Part shown: positions 9,941 through 17,502 of the stretch, piece by piece | Numbering within the stretch: the first letter of the stretch is position 1 | Layout of the letters: every line of letters starts with the position of its first letter | From: Pseudomonas sp. B20(2017) | GTDB taxonomy: Bacteria; Pseudomonadota; Gammaproteobacteria; Pseudomonadales; Pseudomonadaceae | DNA length: 64,000 nt | Assembly (NCBI RefSeq): GCF_002113125.1 | Contig: NZ_NEJP01000022.1 | Span: forward strand, 1 to 64,000 | Direction of reading: 5' to 3' | The notes under the pieces: generated by a model | What the model was told of the DNA's origin: nothing | What the model saw: the letters and a program-made list of their open reading frames with translations, nothing else | Databases searched by the model: none | Made by a program: the position numbers and the translations under genes

Positions 9941-11311
9941 ATGCAGCTCTCTTCGCTCACTGCGGTTTCCCCTGTTGACGGCCGCTACGCCGGCAAAACC
10001 CAGGCCCTGCGCCCAATTTTCAGCGAGTACGGCCTGATCCGTGCCCGCGTTCTGGTTGAAGTGCGCTGGCTCCAGCGCCTGGCCGCTCACGCCGGCATCC
10101 CGGAAGTGCCAGCCTTCTCCGCCGAAGCCAACGCCGTTCTGAATGAGCTGGCCGAAAACTTCTCGCTGGAGCACGCCGAGCGCGTGAAAGAGATCGAGCG
10201 CACCACCAACCACGACGTAAAAGCGATCGAATACCTGCTCAAAGAGCAGGCAGCCAAGCTGCCGGAGCTGGCCAAGGTCAGCGAATTCATCCACTTCGCC
10301 TGCACCAGCGAGGACATCAACAACCTGTCCCACGCCCTGATGCTGCGCGAAGGCCGTGATGATGTGATGCTGCCGCTGATGCGCCAGACCGCCAACGCCA
10401 TCCGCGAACTGGCGATCCGCTTCGCCGACGTGCCAATGCTGTCGCGCACCCACGGCCAGCCGGCTTCGCCGACCACTCTGGGTAAAGAGCTGGCGAACGT
10501 GGTTTACCGTCTGGAGCGCCAGATCGCTCAGGTCGCTGCCGTTCCGCTACTGGGCAAGATCAACGGCGCTGTCGGCAACTACAACGCTCACCTGTCGGCC
10601 TACCCGCAGATCGACTGGGAAGCCAACGCCCGCGCCTTCATCGAAGACGAGCTGGGCCTGGACTTCAACCCGTACACCACGCAGATCGAGCCGCACGACT
10701 ACATCGCCGAGCTGTTCGACGCCATTGCGCGCTTCAACACCATCCTGATCGACTTTGACCGTGACATCTGGGGCTACATCTCCTTGGGTTACTTCAAGCA
10801 GCGCACCATCGCCGGCGAAATCGGTTCGTCGACCATGCCGCACAAAGTCAACCCGATCGACTTCGAAAACTCCGAAGGCAACCTGGGCATCGCCAACGCC
10901 CTGTTCCAGCACCTGGCGAGCAAACTGCCGATCTCCCGCTGGCAGCGCGACCTGACCGACTCCACCGTTCTGCGCAACCTCGGTGTCGGTTTCGCCCATA
11001 GCGTGATCGCGTACGAAGCGAGCCTCAAAGGCATCAGCAAGCTCGAGCTGAACGCTGACAAGATCGCTGCCGATCTGGACGCTTGCTGGGAAGTCCTGGC
11101 CGAGCCGATCCAGACCGTGATGCGCCGCTACAACATCGAAAACCCGTACGAGAAGCTGAAAGAACTGACTCGCGGCAAGGGCATCAGCCCTGAAGCGCTG
11201 CAGACTTTCATCGATGGCCTGGACATGCCGGCCGCTGCGAAAGCCGAGCTGAAACAGCTGACCCCGGCCAACTACATCGGCAACGCTATAGCGCAAGCCA
11301 AACGCATCTGA
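9941..11311 (+). CDS. purB: Adenylosuccinate lyase
   Basis: PurB performs two fumarate-releasing steps of purine synthesis: SAICAR to AICAR and adenylosuccinate to AMP. The protein has 456 residues. The fumarase/lyase-superfamily signature SSTMPHKVNPIDFE lies at about residue 290, with the catalytic loop Ser. The SRTHGQPASPTTLGKE and TTNHDVKAIEYLLK blocks hold the active-site His residues. The start at 9941 (MQLSSLTAVSPVDGRYAGK) is the family N-terminus. A TATGAT hexamer 41 bp upstream is a plausible -10. Adjacent hflD-purB order is common in gammaproteobacteria. Confidence 0.97.
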   Translation: MQLSSLTAVSPVDGRYAGKTQALRPIFSEYGLIRARVLVEVRWLQRLAAHAGIPEVPAFSAEANAVLNELAENFSLEHAERVKEIERTTNHDVKAIEYLLKEQAAKLPELAKVSEFIHFACTSEDINNLSHALMLREGRDDVMLPLMRQTANAIRELAIRFADVPMLSRTHGQPASPTTLGKELANVVYRLERQIAQVAAVPLLGKINGAVGNYNAHLSAYPQIDWEANARAFIEDELGLDFNPYTTQIEPHDYIAELFDAIARFNTILIDFDRDIWGYISLGYFKQRTIAGEIGSSTMPHKVNPIDFENSEGNLGIANALFQHLASKLPISRWQRDLTDSTVLRNLGVGFAHSVIAYEASLKGISKLELNADKIAADLDACWEVLAEPIQTVMRRYNIENPYEKLKELTRGKGISPEALQTFIDGLDMPAAAKAELKQLTPANYIGNAIAQAKRI

Positions 11312-11333
11312 TCGACTGCTTGACCCGTTTGAG

Positions 11334-11358
11334 ACGCCCGGCCGCGCCGGGCGTTTTT
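11334..11358 (+). terminator. Intrinsic terminator of purB
   Basis: A 9-bp perfect stem (acgcccggc / gccgggcgt) with a cgc loop is followed by TTTT, 22 bp after the purB stop. Confidence 0.85.
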
Positions 11359-11397
11359 ATTCCCGTCTGAAAAATGCTTTTTTTCAATAGGTTACAT

Positions 11398-12573
11398 ATG
11401 AATCCCGATATTCCTCTTCAACTTCTGGGTGGTCTTACGGCGCGCGAATTCATGCGCGATTACTGGCAGAAAAAACCACTGCTGATCCGTCAGGCGATTC
11501 CTGATTTCGAAAGCCCGATCGACGCCGACGAACTCGCCGGCCTGGCCCTGGAAGAAGAAGTCGAATCGCGCCTGGTGATCGAGCACGGCGAGCGTCCTTG
11601 GGAACTGCGTCGCGGCCCGTTCGCCGAAGACGAATTCAGCAAGCTGCCGGAGCGCGAGTGGACCCTGCTGGTGCAGGCGGTCGATCAGTTCGTGCCGGAA
11701 GTCAGCGAGCTGCTGGAAAATTTCCGCTTTCTGCCGAGCTGGCGCGTCGACGACGTGATGATCAGCTTTGCCGCCCCAGGTGGCAGCGTCGGCCCGCACT
11801 TCGACAACTACGACGTGTTCCTGCTGCAAGGCCATGGCAAGCGCAACTGGAAAATCGGCCAGATGTGCGACTCCGAAAGCCCACTGCTGCAACACGCGGA
11901 CCTGCGCATCCTCGCCGAATTCCACGAGACCGAAGAGTGGGTCCTGGAACCGGGCGACATGCTCTACCTGCCGCCGCGCCTGGCTCACTGCGGCGTTGCC
12001 GTCGATGACTGCATGACCTACTCGGTCGGCTTCCGCGCACCAAGCGCCGCTGAAGTACTGACCCACTTCACCGACTTCCTCAGCCAGTTCCTGACTGACG
12101 AAGAGCGCTACACCGACGCCGACGCCAAACCGGTCAGCGACGATCCACATCAGATCCAGCACGATGCCCTCGGCCGCCTGAAAGCGCTGCTCGCCGAGCA
12201 CATGAGCGACGAACGCCTGCTGCTGACCTGGTTCGGCCAGTACATGACCGAGCCGCGTTATCCAGAACTGGTGGTCGGCCCGGAAGAAGTCGAGGAAGAA
12301 GACCTTCTTGGCGCGCTCGAAGACGGCGCCATCCTGATCCGCAACCCGAGCGCGCGCCTGGCGTGGTCGGACGTCGATGATGATCTGCTGCTGTTCGCCA
12401 GCGGCCAGAGCCGCTACCTGCCGGGCAAGCTGCGCGAACTGCTGAAGCTGATCTGCTCCGCCGACGCCCTGCACACCGACAACCTCGGTGACTGGCTGAG
12501 CGACGAAGACGGCCGCGGTCTGCTGTGCGAACTGGTCAAACAGGGAAGCCTGGGGTTCGCCGACGATGAATAA
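11398..12573 (+). CDS. roxA: Ribosomal protein uL16 3-hydroxylase (RoxA/YcfD-type JmjC oxygenase)
   Basis: A 391-residue Fe(II)/2-oxoglutarate oxygenase; E. coli YcfD hydroxylates an arginine of ribosomal protein L16. The JmjC iron triad is visible as H134-x-D136 (GPHFDNYD) and H197 (RLAHCGV) in the cupin core. The C-terminal half is the acidic dimerisation and winged-helix region of the family. I took the ATG at 11398 (MNPDIPLQLLGGLTAREF) rather than one 8 codons upstream, because AGG sits just before it. Its stop overlaps the next GNAT gene by 8 bp. Confidence 0.9.
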   Translation: MNPDIPLQLLGGLTAREFMRDYWQKKPLLIRQAIPDFESPIDADELAGLALEEEVESRLVIEHGERPWELRRGPFAEDEFSKLPEREWTLLVQAVDQFVPEVSELLENFRFLPSWRVDDVMISFAAPGGSVGPHFDNYDVFLLQGHGKRNWKIGQMCDSESPLLQHADLRILAEFHETEEWVLEPGDMLYLPPRLAHCGVAVDDCMTYSVGFRAPSAAEVLTHFTDFLSQFLTDEERYTDADAKPVSDDPHQIQHDALGRLKALLAEHMSDERLLLTWFGQYMTEPRYPELVVGPEEVEEEDLLGALEDGAILIRNPSARLAWSDVDDDLLLFASGQSRYLPGKLRELLKLICSADALHTDNLGDWLSDEDGRGLLCELVKQGSLGFADDE

Positions 12574-12991
12574 GATTCGCGTACGTGTTGCAGACTGGCA
12601 AAAGGACAACGCCGAGATCCGCCGCATTCGCGAAACGGTGTTCATTGCCGAACAATCGGTCCCACCCGAGCTTGAGTGGGACGCCGATGACGCCACGGCG
12701 GTGCATTTTCTGGCTTTCGAAGGCGACTTTCCGATCGGCACCGCGCGCCTTTTGCCTGATGGGCATGTCGGCCGGGTTTCGGTGCTGAAGGACTGGCGCG
12801 GATTGAAGGTCGGCGATGCGCTGATGCAAGCGGTGATTGCTGAAGCGGAAGCACGGGGCCTGAAGCAGCAGATGCTCAGCGCCCAGGTGCAGGCCACGGC
12901 GTTCTATGAGCGCCTGGGCTTCAACCTGGTCAGCGAGGAATTCCTGGAAGCAGGGATTCCGCATGTCGATATGGTTCGTCATTCGGCTTAA
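12566..12991 (+). CDS. GNAT-family N-acetyltransferase (YjcF-like)
   Basis: A 141-residue GNAT. The RIRETVFIAEQSVPPELEWD opening and the FYERLGFNLVSEEFLEAGIPHVDM ending are typical of the YjcF subgroup. The acetyl-CoA loop is the VSVLKDWRGLKVGDALM segment, where the usual RxxGxG/A is RGLKVG. It starts inside the last codons of roxA (8-bp overlap), so it is likely translationally coupled to it. The substrate is unknown; co-transcription with a ribosomal oxygenase is suggestive but does not identify it. Confidence 0.8.
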   Translation: MNKIRVRVADWQKDNAEIRRIRETVFIAEQSVPPELEWDADDATAVHFLAFEGDFPIGTARLLPDGHVGRVSVLKDWRGLKVGDALMQAVIAEAEARGLKQQMLSAQVQATAFYERLGFNLVSEEFLEAGIPHVDMVRHSA

Positions 12992-13005
12992 GACCGAGGC
13001 GCTCC

Positions 13006-13100
13006 TTTCGCGAGCAAGCTCGCTCCCACAGGGGATCTCCAGCGAACACAGATTTTGTGCTCGGCAGAGATCCAATGTGGGAGCGGGCTTGCTCGCGAAG
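13006..13100. repeat. REPIN, inverted orientation
   Basis: Right-type REP (tttcgcgagcaagctcgctccc, from 13006) and left-type REP (gtgggagcgggcttgctcgcg, to about 13098) face each other the opposite way round from the copy at 7432. The inner arms ggatct / agatcc also pair. The second copy carries one substitution, GAGCGGGC. It lies between the GNAT gene and its terminator. Confidence 0.85.
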
Positions 13101-13119
13101 AGGCCCTCCAGAACACCAC

Positions 13120-13155
13120 AAAACGCCCTGCCATTTTCGGATGCCGGGGCGTTTT
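13120..13155 (+). terminator. Intrinsic terminator after roxA-GNAT
   Basis: A 9-bp stem (aaaacgccc / gggcgtttt) with partial extension of the pairing inward is followed by gctgt. The U-run is largely inside the stem. It lies 80 bp upstream of the exported-protein gene. Confidence 0.7.
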
Positions 13156-13234
13156 GCTGTCTACGATTCAACTTGCCCCACCCCGGGCCGACAAACTGGC
13201 AATATCAAGCCTTTCGAAAGCGGAGATAACGGAC

Positions 13235-13987
13235 ATGTCCCTACGCACCCTGCTCACCACCCTGCTGCTCGGCTGCAGTTTTTCGGTGATGGCAGCCACA
13301 GAAATCGTGCCCCTCAAGTACCACACCAGCGCCGACATGCTGCCGGTGGCACAGGACTTCATCGGCAAGGACGGCCAGGTCAGCGCCTATGGCAACCAGC
13401 TGATCGTCAAGGCCGAGCCCGGCAAGATTCAAGAACTCAAGGACTTGCTCTCGCAACTCGACACCGCGCCCAAGCGCCTGCTGATCACGGTCGACACCAA
13501 CGAAAACAACGGTCGTGGCGATGAAGGCTATTCGGTCAATGGCGCGCAAACCCGCATCATCAGTCGCAGCACTGCCAGCCGTGACGGCGGCGTCCAGCAA
13601 GTGCAAGCCAGCGAAGGCATGCCAGCACTGATTCAAGTTGGCCAGAGCGTGCCGATCACCAGCAGTCAGAGTGACTCATTCGGCAACTACAACAGCCAGA
13701 CCCAGTATCGCAATGTGACACAGGGTTTCTACGTCACCGCCAGCGTCACTGGCGAGACCGTTCATCTGGCAATCAGTACCAACCGTGACCGCATGAGCCA
13801 GGAACGTCCCGATGTAGTGAACGTGCAAAGCACCGACACAACTGTCACCGGACGCCTGGGCGAATGGATCACCCTCGCCGGCGTGAATCGCCAGACCCAG
13901 GCCGACAAACAGGGCCTGGCCCGCAGCTACTCGACTCAAGGCCGGGATGACATGACCTTGCGGGTCAAAGTCGACACATTGGACTAA
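13235..13987 (+). CDS. Exported protein with secretin-type short domain
   Basis: A 250-residue protein with a clear signal peptide (MSLRTLLTTLLLGCSFSVMA, cleavage after VMA). Residues 24-90 (IVPLKYHTSADMLPVAQDFI to LLSQLDTAPKRLLITVDT) resemble the N-domain found in GspD/PilQ/HofQ-type secretins. The remainder (about 90-250) is Ser/Gln/Thr-rich and resembles the start of the secretin core (GMPALIQVGQSVPITSSQ), but the C-terminal gate and barrel are absent. It is not a functional secretin by itself. I recall a homolog between purB and aceA in P. aeruginosa, so it is probably an established gene rather than a fragment. The start is supported by GGAG 10 bp upstream. Role unknown. Confidence 0.75.
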   Translation: MSLRTLLTTLLLGCSFSVMAATEIVPLKYHTSADMLPVAQDFIGKDGQVSAYGNQLIVKAEPGKIQELKDLLSQLDTAPKRLLITVDTNENNGRGDEGYSVNGAQTRIISRSTASRDGGVQQVQASEGMPALIQVGQSVPITSSQSDSFGNYNSQTQYRNVTQGFYVTASVTGETVHLAISTNRDRMSQERPDVVNVQSTDTTVTGRLGEWITLAGVNRQTQADKQGLARSYSTQGRDDMTLRVKVDTLD

Positions 13988-14463
13988 AGCACCAAAAACT
14001 GACTGATTAGTCGTATTAGACGAAAGATGTAGTGCTTGAAAAAAAGCACTACAAAACGTTTGACGAGCCAAAAAAGCGAAGGCATGATGGCCTCGCTCCC
14101 GCTAATCAGAGGCCCTGGCAAGGGCCTTCGAAGCGATGCTCGCAACCATCCCCGCGAGCCGTTTCGTGTCTGTACCGCCCACAAGGTGTGTTTGACGAGG
14201 TTGCCGACTGGAACGAAGTTGTCCCGAGGGACGGAAGCGTAATTAGGTAACCCGGCTTTACACTGTAGTTCGTATAAAGGCCCACGACGCCCGAATGCGC
14301 CCGCCAGTTCGCCTTTACCTGCTCACCTCCCCTCGAGCCCATCGTTCATCCCGTCGCCTGCCCCGCCGAACCCGACCTGACCACCTAAGCTTCTGGTCAG
14401 CGAGCGCAAGGAATTTTCCACCGCAGAACAACTTTTCATAAAGACGCGACGAGGTTTATCTCC
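13988..14463. other. Long spacer and leader upstream of aceA
   Basis: No gene was recognised in 476 bp. It holds a 10-bp perfect stem-loop (14028-14053, tgtagtgctt / aagcactaca, loop gaaaaa) just after the exported-protein gene, without a following U-run, and a second 7-bp hairpin at 14110-14127 (aggccct / agggcct). A TATAAA hexamer at 14273-14278 is a possible aceA -10, but the nearest TTTACA is only 10 bp upstream. If it is used, the aceA leader is about 180 nt. Confidence 0.5.
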
Positions 14464-15789
14464 ATGGCACTGACACGCGAACAGCAAATTGCAGCCCTTG
14501 AAAAAGACTGGGCTGAAAACCCGCGCTGGAAAGGCGTGACTCGCAATTACTCCGCTGCTGACGTCGTCCGTCTGCGTGGCTCGGTTCAACCAGAGCACAC
14601 CTTTGCAAAAATGGGCGCCGAGAAGCTGTGGAACCTGGTCACCCAGGGTGCCAAGCCGTCCTTCCGCCCAGAGAAAGATTTCGTCAACTGCATGGGCGCC
14701 TTGACCGGCGGTCAGGCTGTGCAGCAGGTTAAGGCCGGTATCCAGGCGATCTACCTGTCGGGCTGGCAAGTCGCGGCGGACAACAACTCCGCCGAATCGA
14801 TGTACCCGGACCAGTCGCTGTACCCGGTGGACTCGGTTCCAACCGTGGTCAAGCGCATCAACAACTCGTTCCGTCGTGCCGACCAGATCCAGTGGAAAGC
14901 CGGCAAGAACCCGGGCGACGAAGGCTACATCGACTACTTCGCGCCAATCGTGGCTGACGCTGAAGCCGGTTTCGGCGGCGTACTGAACGCCTACGAGTTG
15001 ATGAAGAGCATGATCGAAGCAGGCGCCGCCGGCGTTCACTTCGAAGACCAGCTGGCTTCCGTGAAGAAATGCGGCCACATGGGCGGCAAGGTTCTGGTTC
15101 CAACCCAGGAAGCCGTACAGAAGCTGACCGCTGCTCGTCTGGCTGCCGACGTGGCCGGTGTACCGACCATCATCCTGGCCCGTACCGACGCCAACGCTGC
15201 CGACCTGCTGACTTCCGACTGCGACCCGTACGACCAGCCGTTCGTGACTGGCACCCGTACCCAGGAAGGTTTCTACAAGGTACGTGCCGGTCTGGACCAG
15301 GCAATCGCCCGTGGCCTGGCCTACGCACCGTACGCCGACCTGATCTGGTGCGAAACCGCCAAGCCAGACCTGGAAGAAGCCCGTCGCTTCGCCGAAGCGA
15401 TCAAAAAGGAATACCCGGACCAGATCCTGTCGTACAACTGCTCGCCTTCCTTCAACTGGAAGAAAAACCTGGACGACGCGACCATCGCCAAGTTCCAGCG
15501 CGAACTGTCCGCCATGGGTTACAAGCACCAGTTCATCACCCTGGCCGGCATTCACAACATGTGGCACAGCATGTTCAATCTGGCGCACGACTACGCCCGC
15601 AACGACATGACTGCCTACGTGAAGCTGCAAGAGCAGGAATTCGCTGACGCCGCCAAGGGTTACACCTTCGTGGCTCACCAGCAGGAAGTGGGCACCGGCT
15701 ACTTCGACGACATGACCACCGTGATCCAGGGCGGCACGTCTTCGGTGACCGCGCTGACCGGTTCGACCGAAGAAGAACAGTTCCACTGA
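14464..15789 (+). CDS. aceA: Isocitrate lyase
   Basis: The first enzyme of the glyoxylate shunt splits isocitrate into succinate and glyoxylate, competing with Icd/Idh encoded 7-10 kb to the left. The 441-residue protein carries the catalytic signature KKCGHMGGK at about residue 200. SGWQVAADNNSAESMYPDQSLYP and NCSPSFNWKKNLDD are further active-site blocks. GAGG precedes the ATG by 10 bp. Monocistronic: its own terminator follows and the nuo operon begins 545 bp later. The malate synthase and AceK genes are not in this window. Confidence 0.97.
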   Translation: MALTREQQIAALEKDWAENPRWKGVTRNYSAADVVRLRGSVQPEHTFAKMGAEKLWNLVTQGAKPSFRPEKDFVNCMGALTGGQAVQQVKAGIQAIYLSGWQVAADNNSAESMYPDQSLYPVDSVPTVVKRINNSFRRADQIQWKAGKNPGDEGYIDYFAPIVADAEAGFGGVLNAYELMKSMIEAGAAGVHFEDQLASVKKCGHMGGKVLVPTQEAVQKLTAARLAADVAGVPTIILARTDANAADLLTSDCDPYDQPFVTGTRTQEGFYKVRAGLDQAIARGLAYAPYADLIWCETAKPDLEEARRFAEAIKKEYPDQILSYNCSPSFNWKKNLDDATIAKFQRELSAMGYKHQFITLAGIHNMWHSMFNLAHDYARNDMTAYVKLQEQEFADAAKGYTFVAHQQEVGTGYFDDMTTVIQGGTSSVTALTGSTEEEQFH

Positions 15790-15856
15790 TCGACTTCGCC
15801 TGAGCGAACGGCCTTTGCGGACCGTATAGAAAGCTAACCGCATCGCCGAAAAACTG

Positions 15857-15885
15857 ACGCCCCGACTGGTTCGGGGCGTTTTTTT
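15857..15885 (+). terminator. Intrinsic terminator of aceA
   Basis: A 9-bp perfect stem (acgccccga / tcggggcgt) with a 5-nt ctggt loop is followed by six more T residues. Confidence 0.9.
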
Positions 15886-16064
15886 GCCTGCGGTTTTCCG
15901 GGCACCTCAGGAATTGACAAACCTGTCAGGCAAAACATTGATCCAGAGCGGTATCCGCATCGCAAAAATCGGCTAAAACGGGCGCCGCCGCTACTTGCAG
16001 TAACGCGCATATAAGACAACTTCCCAACTACTGACCCGTTAAACAGTTACGAAACCTCCGCAAA

Positions 16065-16079
16065 CGATATCAATTATCA
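16065..16079. promoter_or_regulatory. Fur-box-like sequence upstream of nuoA
   Basis: CGATATCAATTATCA matches the 7-1-7 Fur core TGATAAT-N-ATTATCA at 11 of 14 positions, and is followed by TTT. The right half is perfect. It lies 256 bp before nuoA and about 140 bp upstream of the best promoter candidate, so a direct repression role would need another start site nearby. Confidence 0.3.
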
Positions 16080-16217
16080 TTTAGCGACAACTATGTTCGT
16101 TACATTTCCCACAAAACATAATTCTTGAAATTCCGGCTAATGCCCGCAACGCATGGGCTGCGGGCCCTTCGAGGTGCGCTATGTCCTTATTCCAATAAAT
16201 AATTTCGCTATAGGAAT

Positions 16218-16246
16218 TTTACTTGCCGGGTGTTTAGCCATAAAAT
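16218..16246 (+). promoter_or_regulatory. Candidate sigma-70 promoter of the nuo operon
   Basis: TTTACT (16218-16223) and TAAAAT (16241-16246) are separated by exactly 17 bp, matching the consensus at 4 and 5 of 6 positions. The predicted transcript would begin about 80 nt before the nuoA ATG. Confidence 0.45.
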
Positions 16247-16334
16247 CAGCGCGATTGATTGCTGCGACATATCGTCACTGCCTTATTTCTTTATCAAGCT
16301 CAGAGACCTTTGCTCTCTGTTAAGGATTTCCAGC

Positions 16335-16748
16335 ATGCCCGAAGCGACAGGACTCATGGCCCACAACTGGGGCTTTGCCATTTTCCTTCTGGGTGTAGTC
16401 GGCCTGTGTGCCTTCATGCTCGGCGTCTCCAGCCTCCTCGGGTCAAAAGCCTGGGGCCGCAGCAAAAACGAACCGTTCGAGTCCGGCATGCTACCTACCG
16501 GTGGCGCCCGCTTGCGGCTCTCAGCCAAATTCTATCTGGTCGCGATGCTGTTCGTGATCTTCGATATCGAAGCCCTCTTTCTCTTTGCATGGTCTGTGTC
16601 CGTCCGCGAAAGCGGCTGGACCGGATTCGTCGAAGCTCTCGTTTTCATAGCAATTCTGTTGGCAGGTCTTGTCTACCTGTTCCGAGTGGGCGCCCTTGAC
16701 TGGGCTCCGGAAGCTCGTCGCAAGCGGCAGGCGAAGCTGAAACAATGA
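16335..16748 (+). CDS. nuoA: NADH-quinone oxidoreductase subunit A
   Basis: A membrane subunit of complex I at the junction of the hydrophilic arm and the membrane arm. The 137 residues hold three transmembrane helices (about 15-37, 68-88 and 95-117). The conserved KNEPFESGMLPTG loop and FDIEALFLFAW block, with the acidic pair FDIE, identify it. The start at 16335 (MPEATGLMAHNWGFAIF) has AAGGA 8 bp upstream. It is first of a 13-gene nuo operon; no regulator gene sits next to it. Confidence 0.96.
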   Translation: MPEATGLMAHNWGFAIFLLGVVGLCAFMLGVSSLLGSKAWGRSKNEPFESGMLPTGGARLRLSAKFYLVAMLFVIFDIEALFLFAWSVSVRESGWTGFVEALVFIAILLAGLVYLFRVGALDWAPEARRKRQAKLKQ

Positions 16749-16758
16749 GGCTTTGGCA

Positions 16759-17433
16759 ATGCAATACAATCTCACCAGAATCGACCCCGATGCTCCTAAC
16801 GAGCAGTATCCGATCGGCCAGCGGGAAACCGTTTCCGATCCGTTAGAAGATCAAGTCCACAAAAACATTTTCATGGGCAAGCTGGAAGACGTGCTGAGTG
16901 GCGCGGTCAACTGGGGACGTAAGAACTCCCTGTGGCCGTACAACTTCGGTCTTTCTTGCTGCTACGTGGAAATGACCACCGCCTTCACGGCGCCCCACGA
17001 CATCGCGCGCTTCGGCGCCGAAGTTATCCGGGCATCACCGCGTCAGGCCGACTTCATGGTTATCGCCGGGACCTGCTTCATCAAGATGGCGCCGATCATT
17101 CAGCGCCTGTACGAGCAGATGCTCGAACCCAAGTGGGTGATCTCGATGGGTTCGTGCGCCAACTCCGGCGGCATGTACGACATCTACTCCGTGGTTCAGG
17201 GGGTGGACAAGTTCCTGCCCGTTGACGTCTACGTACCTGGCTGCCCGCCCCGTCCAGAAGCTTTTCTGCAAGGCTTGATGCTGTTGCAGGAATCCATTGG
17301 CCAGGAGCGTCGCCCACTTTCCTGGGTCGTTGGCGATCAAGGCGTTTATCGCGCCGACATGCCTTCGCAGAAGGAACAGCGCCGCGAACAGCGAATCGCA
17401 GTCACCAACCTGCGCAGCCCTGACGAAGTCTGA
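16759..17433 (+). CDS. nuoB: NADH-quinone oxidoreductase subunit B
   Basis: This subunit carries the terminal [4Fe-4S] cluster N2 that reduces ubiquinone. The 224-residue protein has the tandem cysteines C67-C68 (FGLSCCYVEM), the third in GTCFIKMAP and the fourth in YVPGCPPRPEAF, so all four ligands are present. The ATG at 16759 is preceded by TGAGG, which includes the nuoA stop region; a TTG two codons earlier is the only alternative. An N-terminal extension of about 50 residues before the core is usual for the Pseudomonas/Enterobacteria form. Confidence 0.97.
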   Translation: MQYNLTRIDPDAPNEQYPIGQRETVSDPLEDQVHKNIFMGKLEDVLSGAVNWGRKNSLWPYNFGLSCCYVEMTTAFTAPHDIARFGAEVIRASPRQADFMVIAGTCFIKMAPIIQRLYEQMLEPKWVISMGSCANSGGMYDIYSVVQGVDKFLPVDVYVPGCPPRPEAFLQGLMLLQESIGQERRPLSWVVGDQGVYRADMPSQKEQRREQRIAVTNLRSPDEV

Positions 17434-17502
17434 TCCAGTCTGTTTCAAAGAAACGAGAAGCTGGCTTCATTCTTTACGTTGACCGAAAGCGAAAAAATAA
17501 CC

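Larger units (their letters stand above)
15886..16334. other. Regulatory spacer upstream of the nuo operon
   Basis: No gene was recognised in about 450 bp. The stretch 16020-16330 is visibly AT-richer than the flanks. It holds a Fur-box-like site (16065-16079), a hairpin cccgca/tgcggg (16143-16164) and a candidate sigma-70 promoter at 16218-16246, all listed or described separately. Confidence 0.5.

Noticed and set aside
14028..14053. A 10-bp stem-loop after the exported-protein gene as an intrinsic terminator
   Set aside because: The stem is perfect but no U-run follows on the plus strand, so it is reported only as a hairpin in the spacer.
14032..14250. Short open frames in the aceA upstream spacer as genes
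   Set aside because: They lack ribosome sites, overlap hairpins and show no recognisable protein features.
14257..14278. TTTACA ... TATAAA as a full aceA promoter
   Set aside because: The two hexamers are only 10 bp apart, too close for sigma-70 recognition. Only the -10-like element is mentioned.
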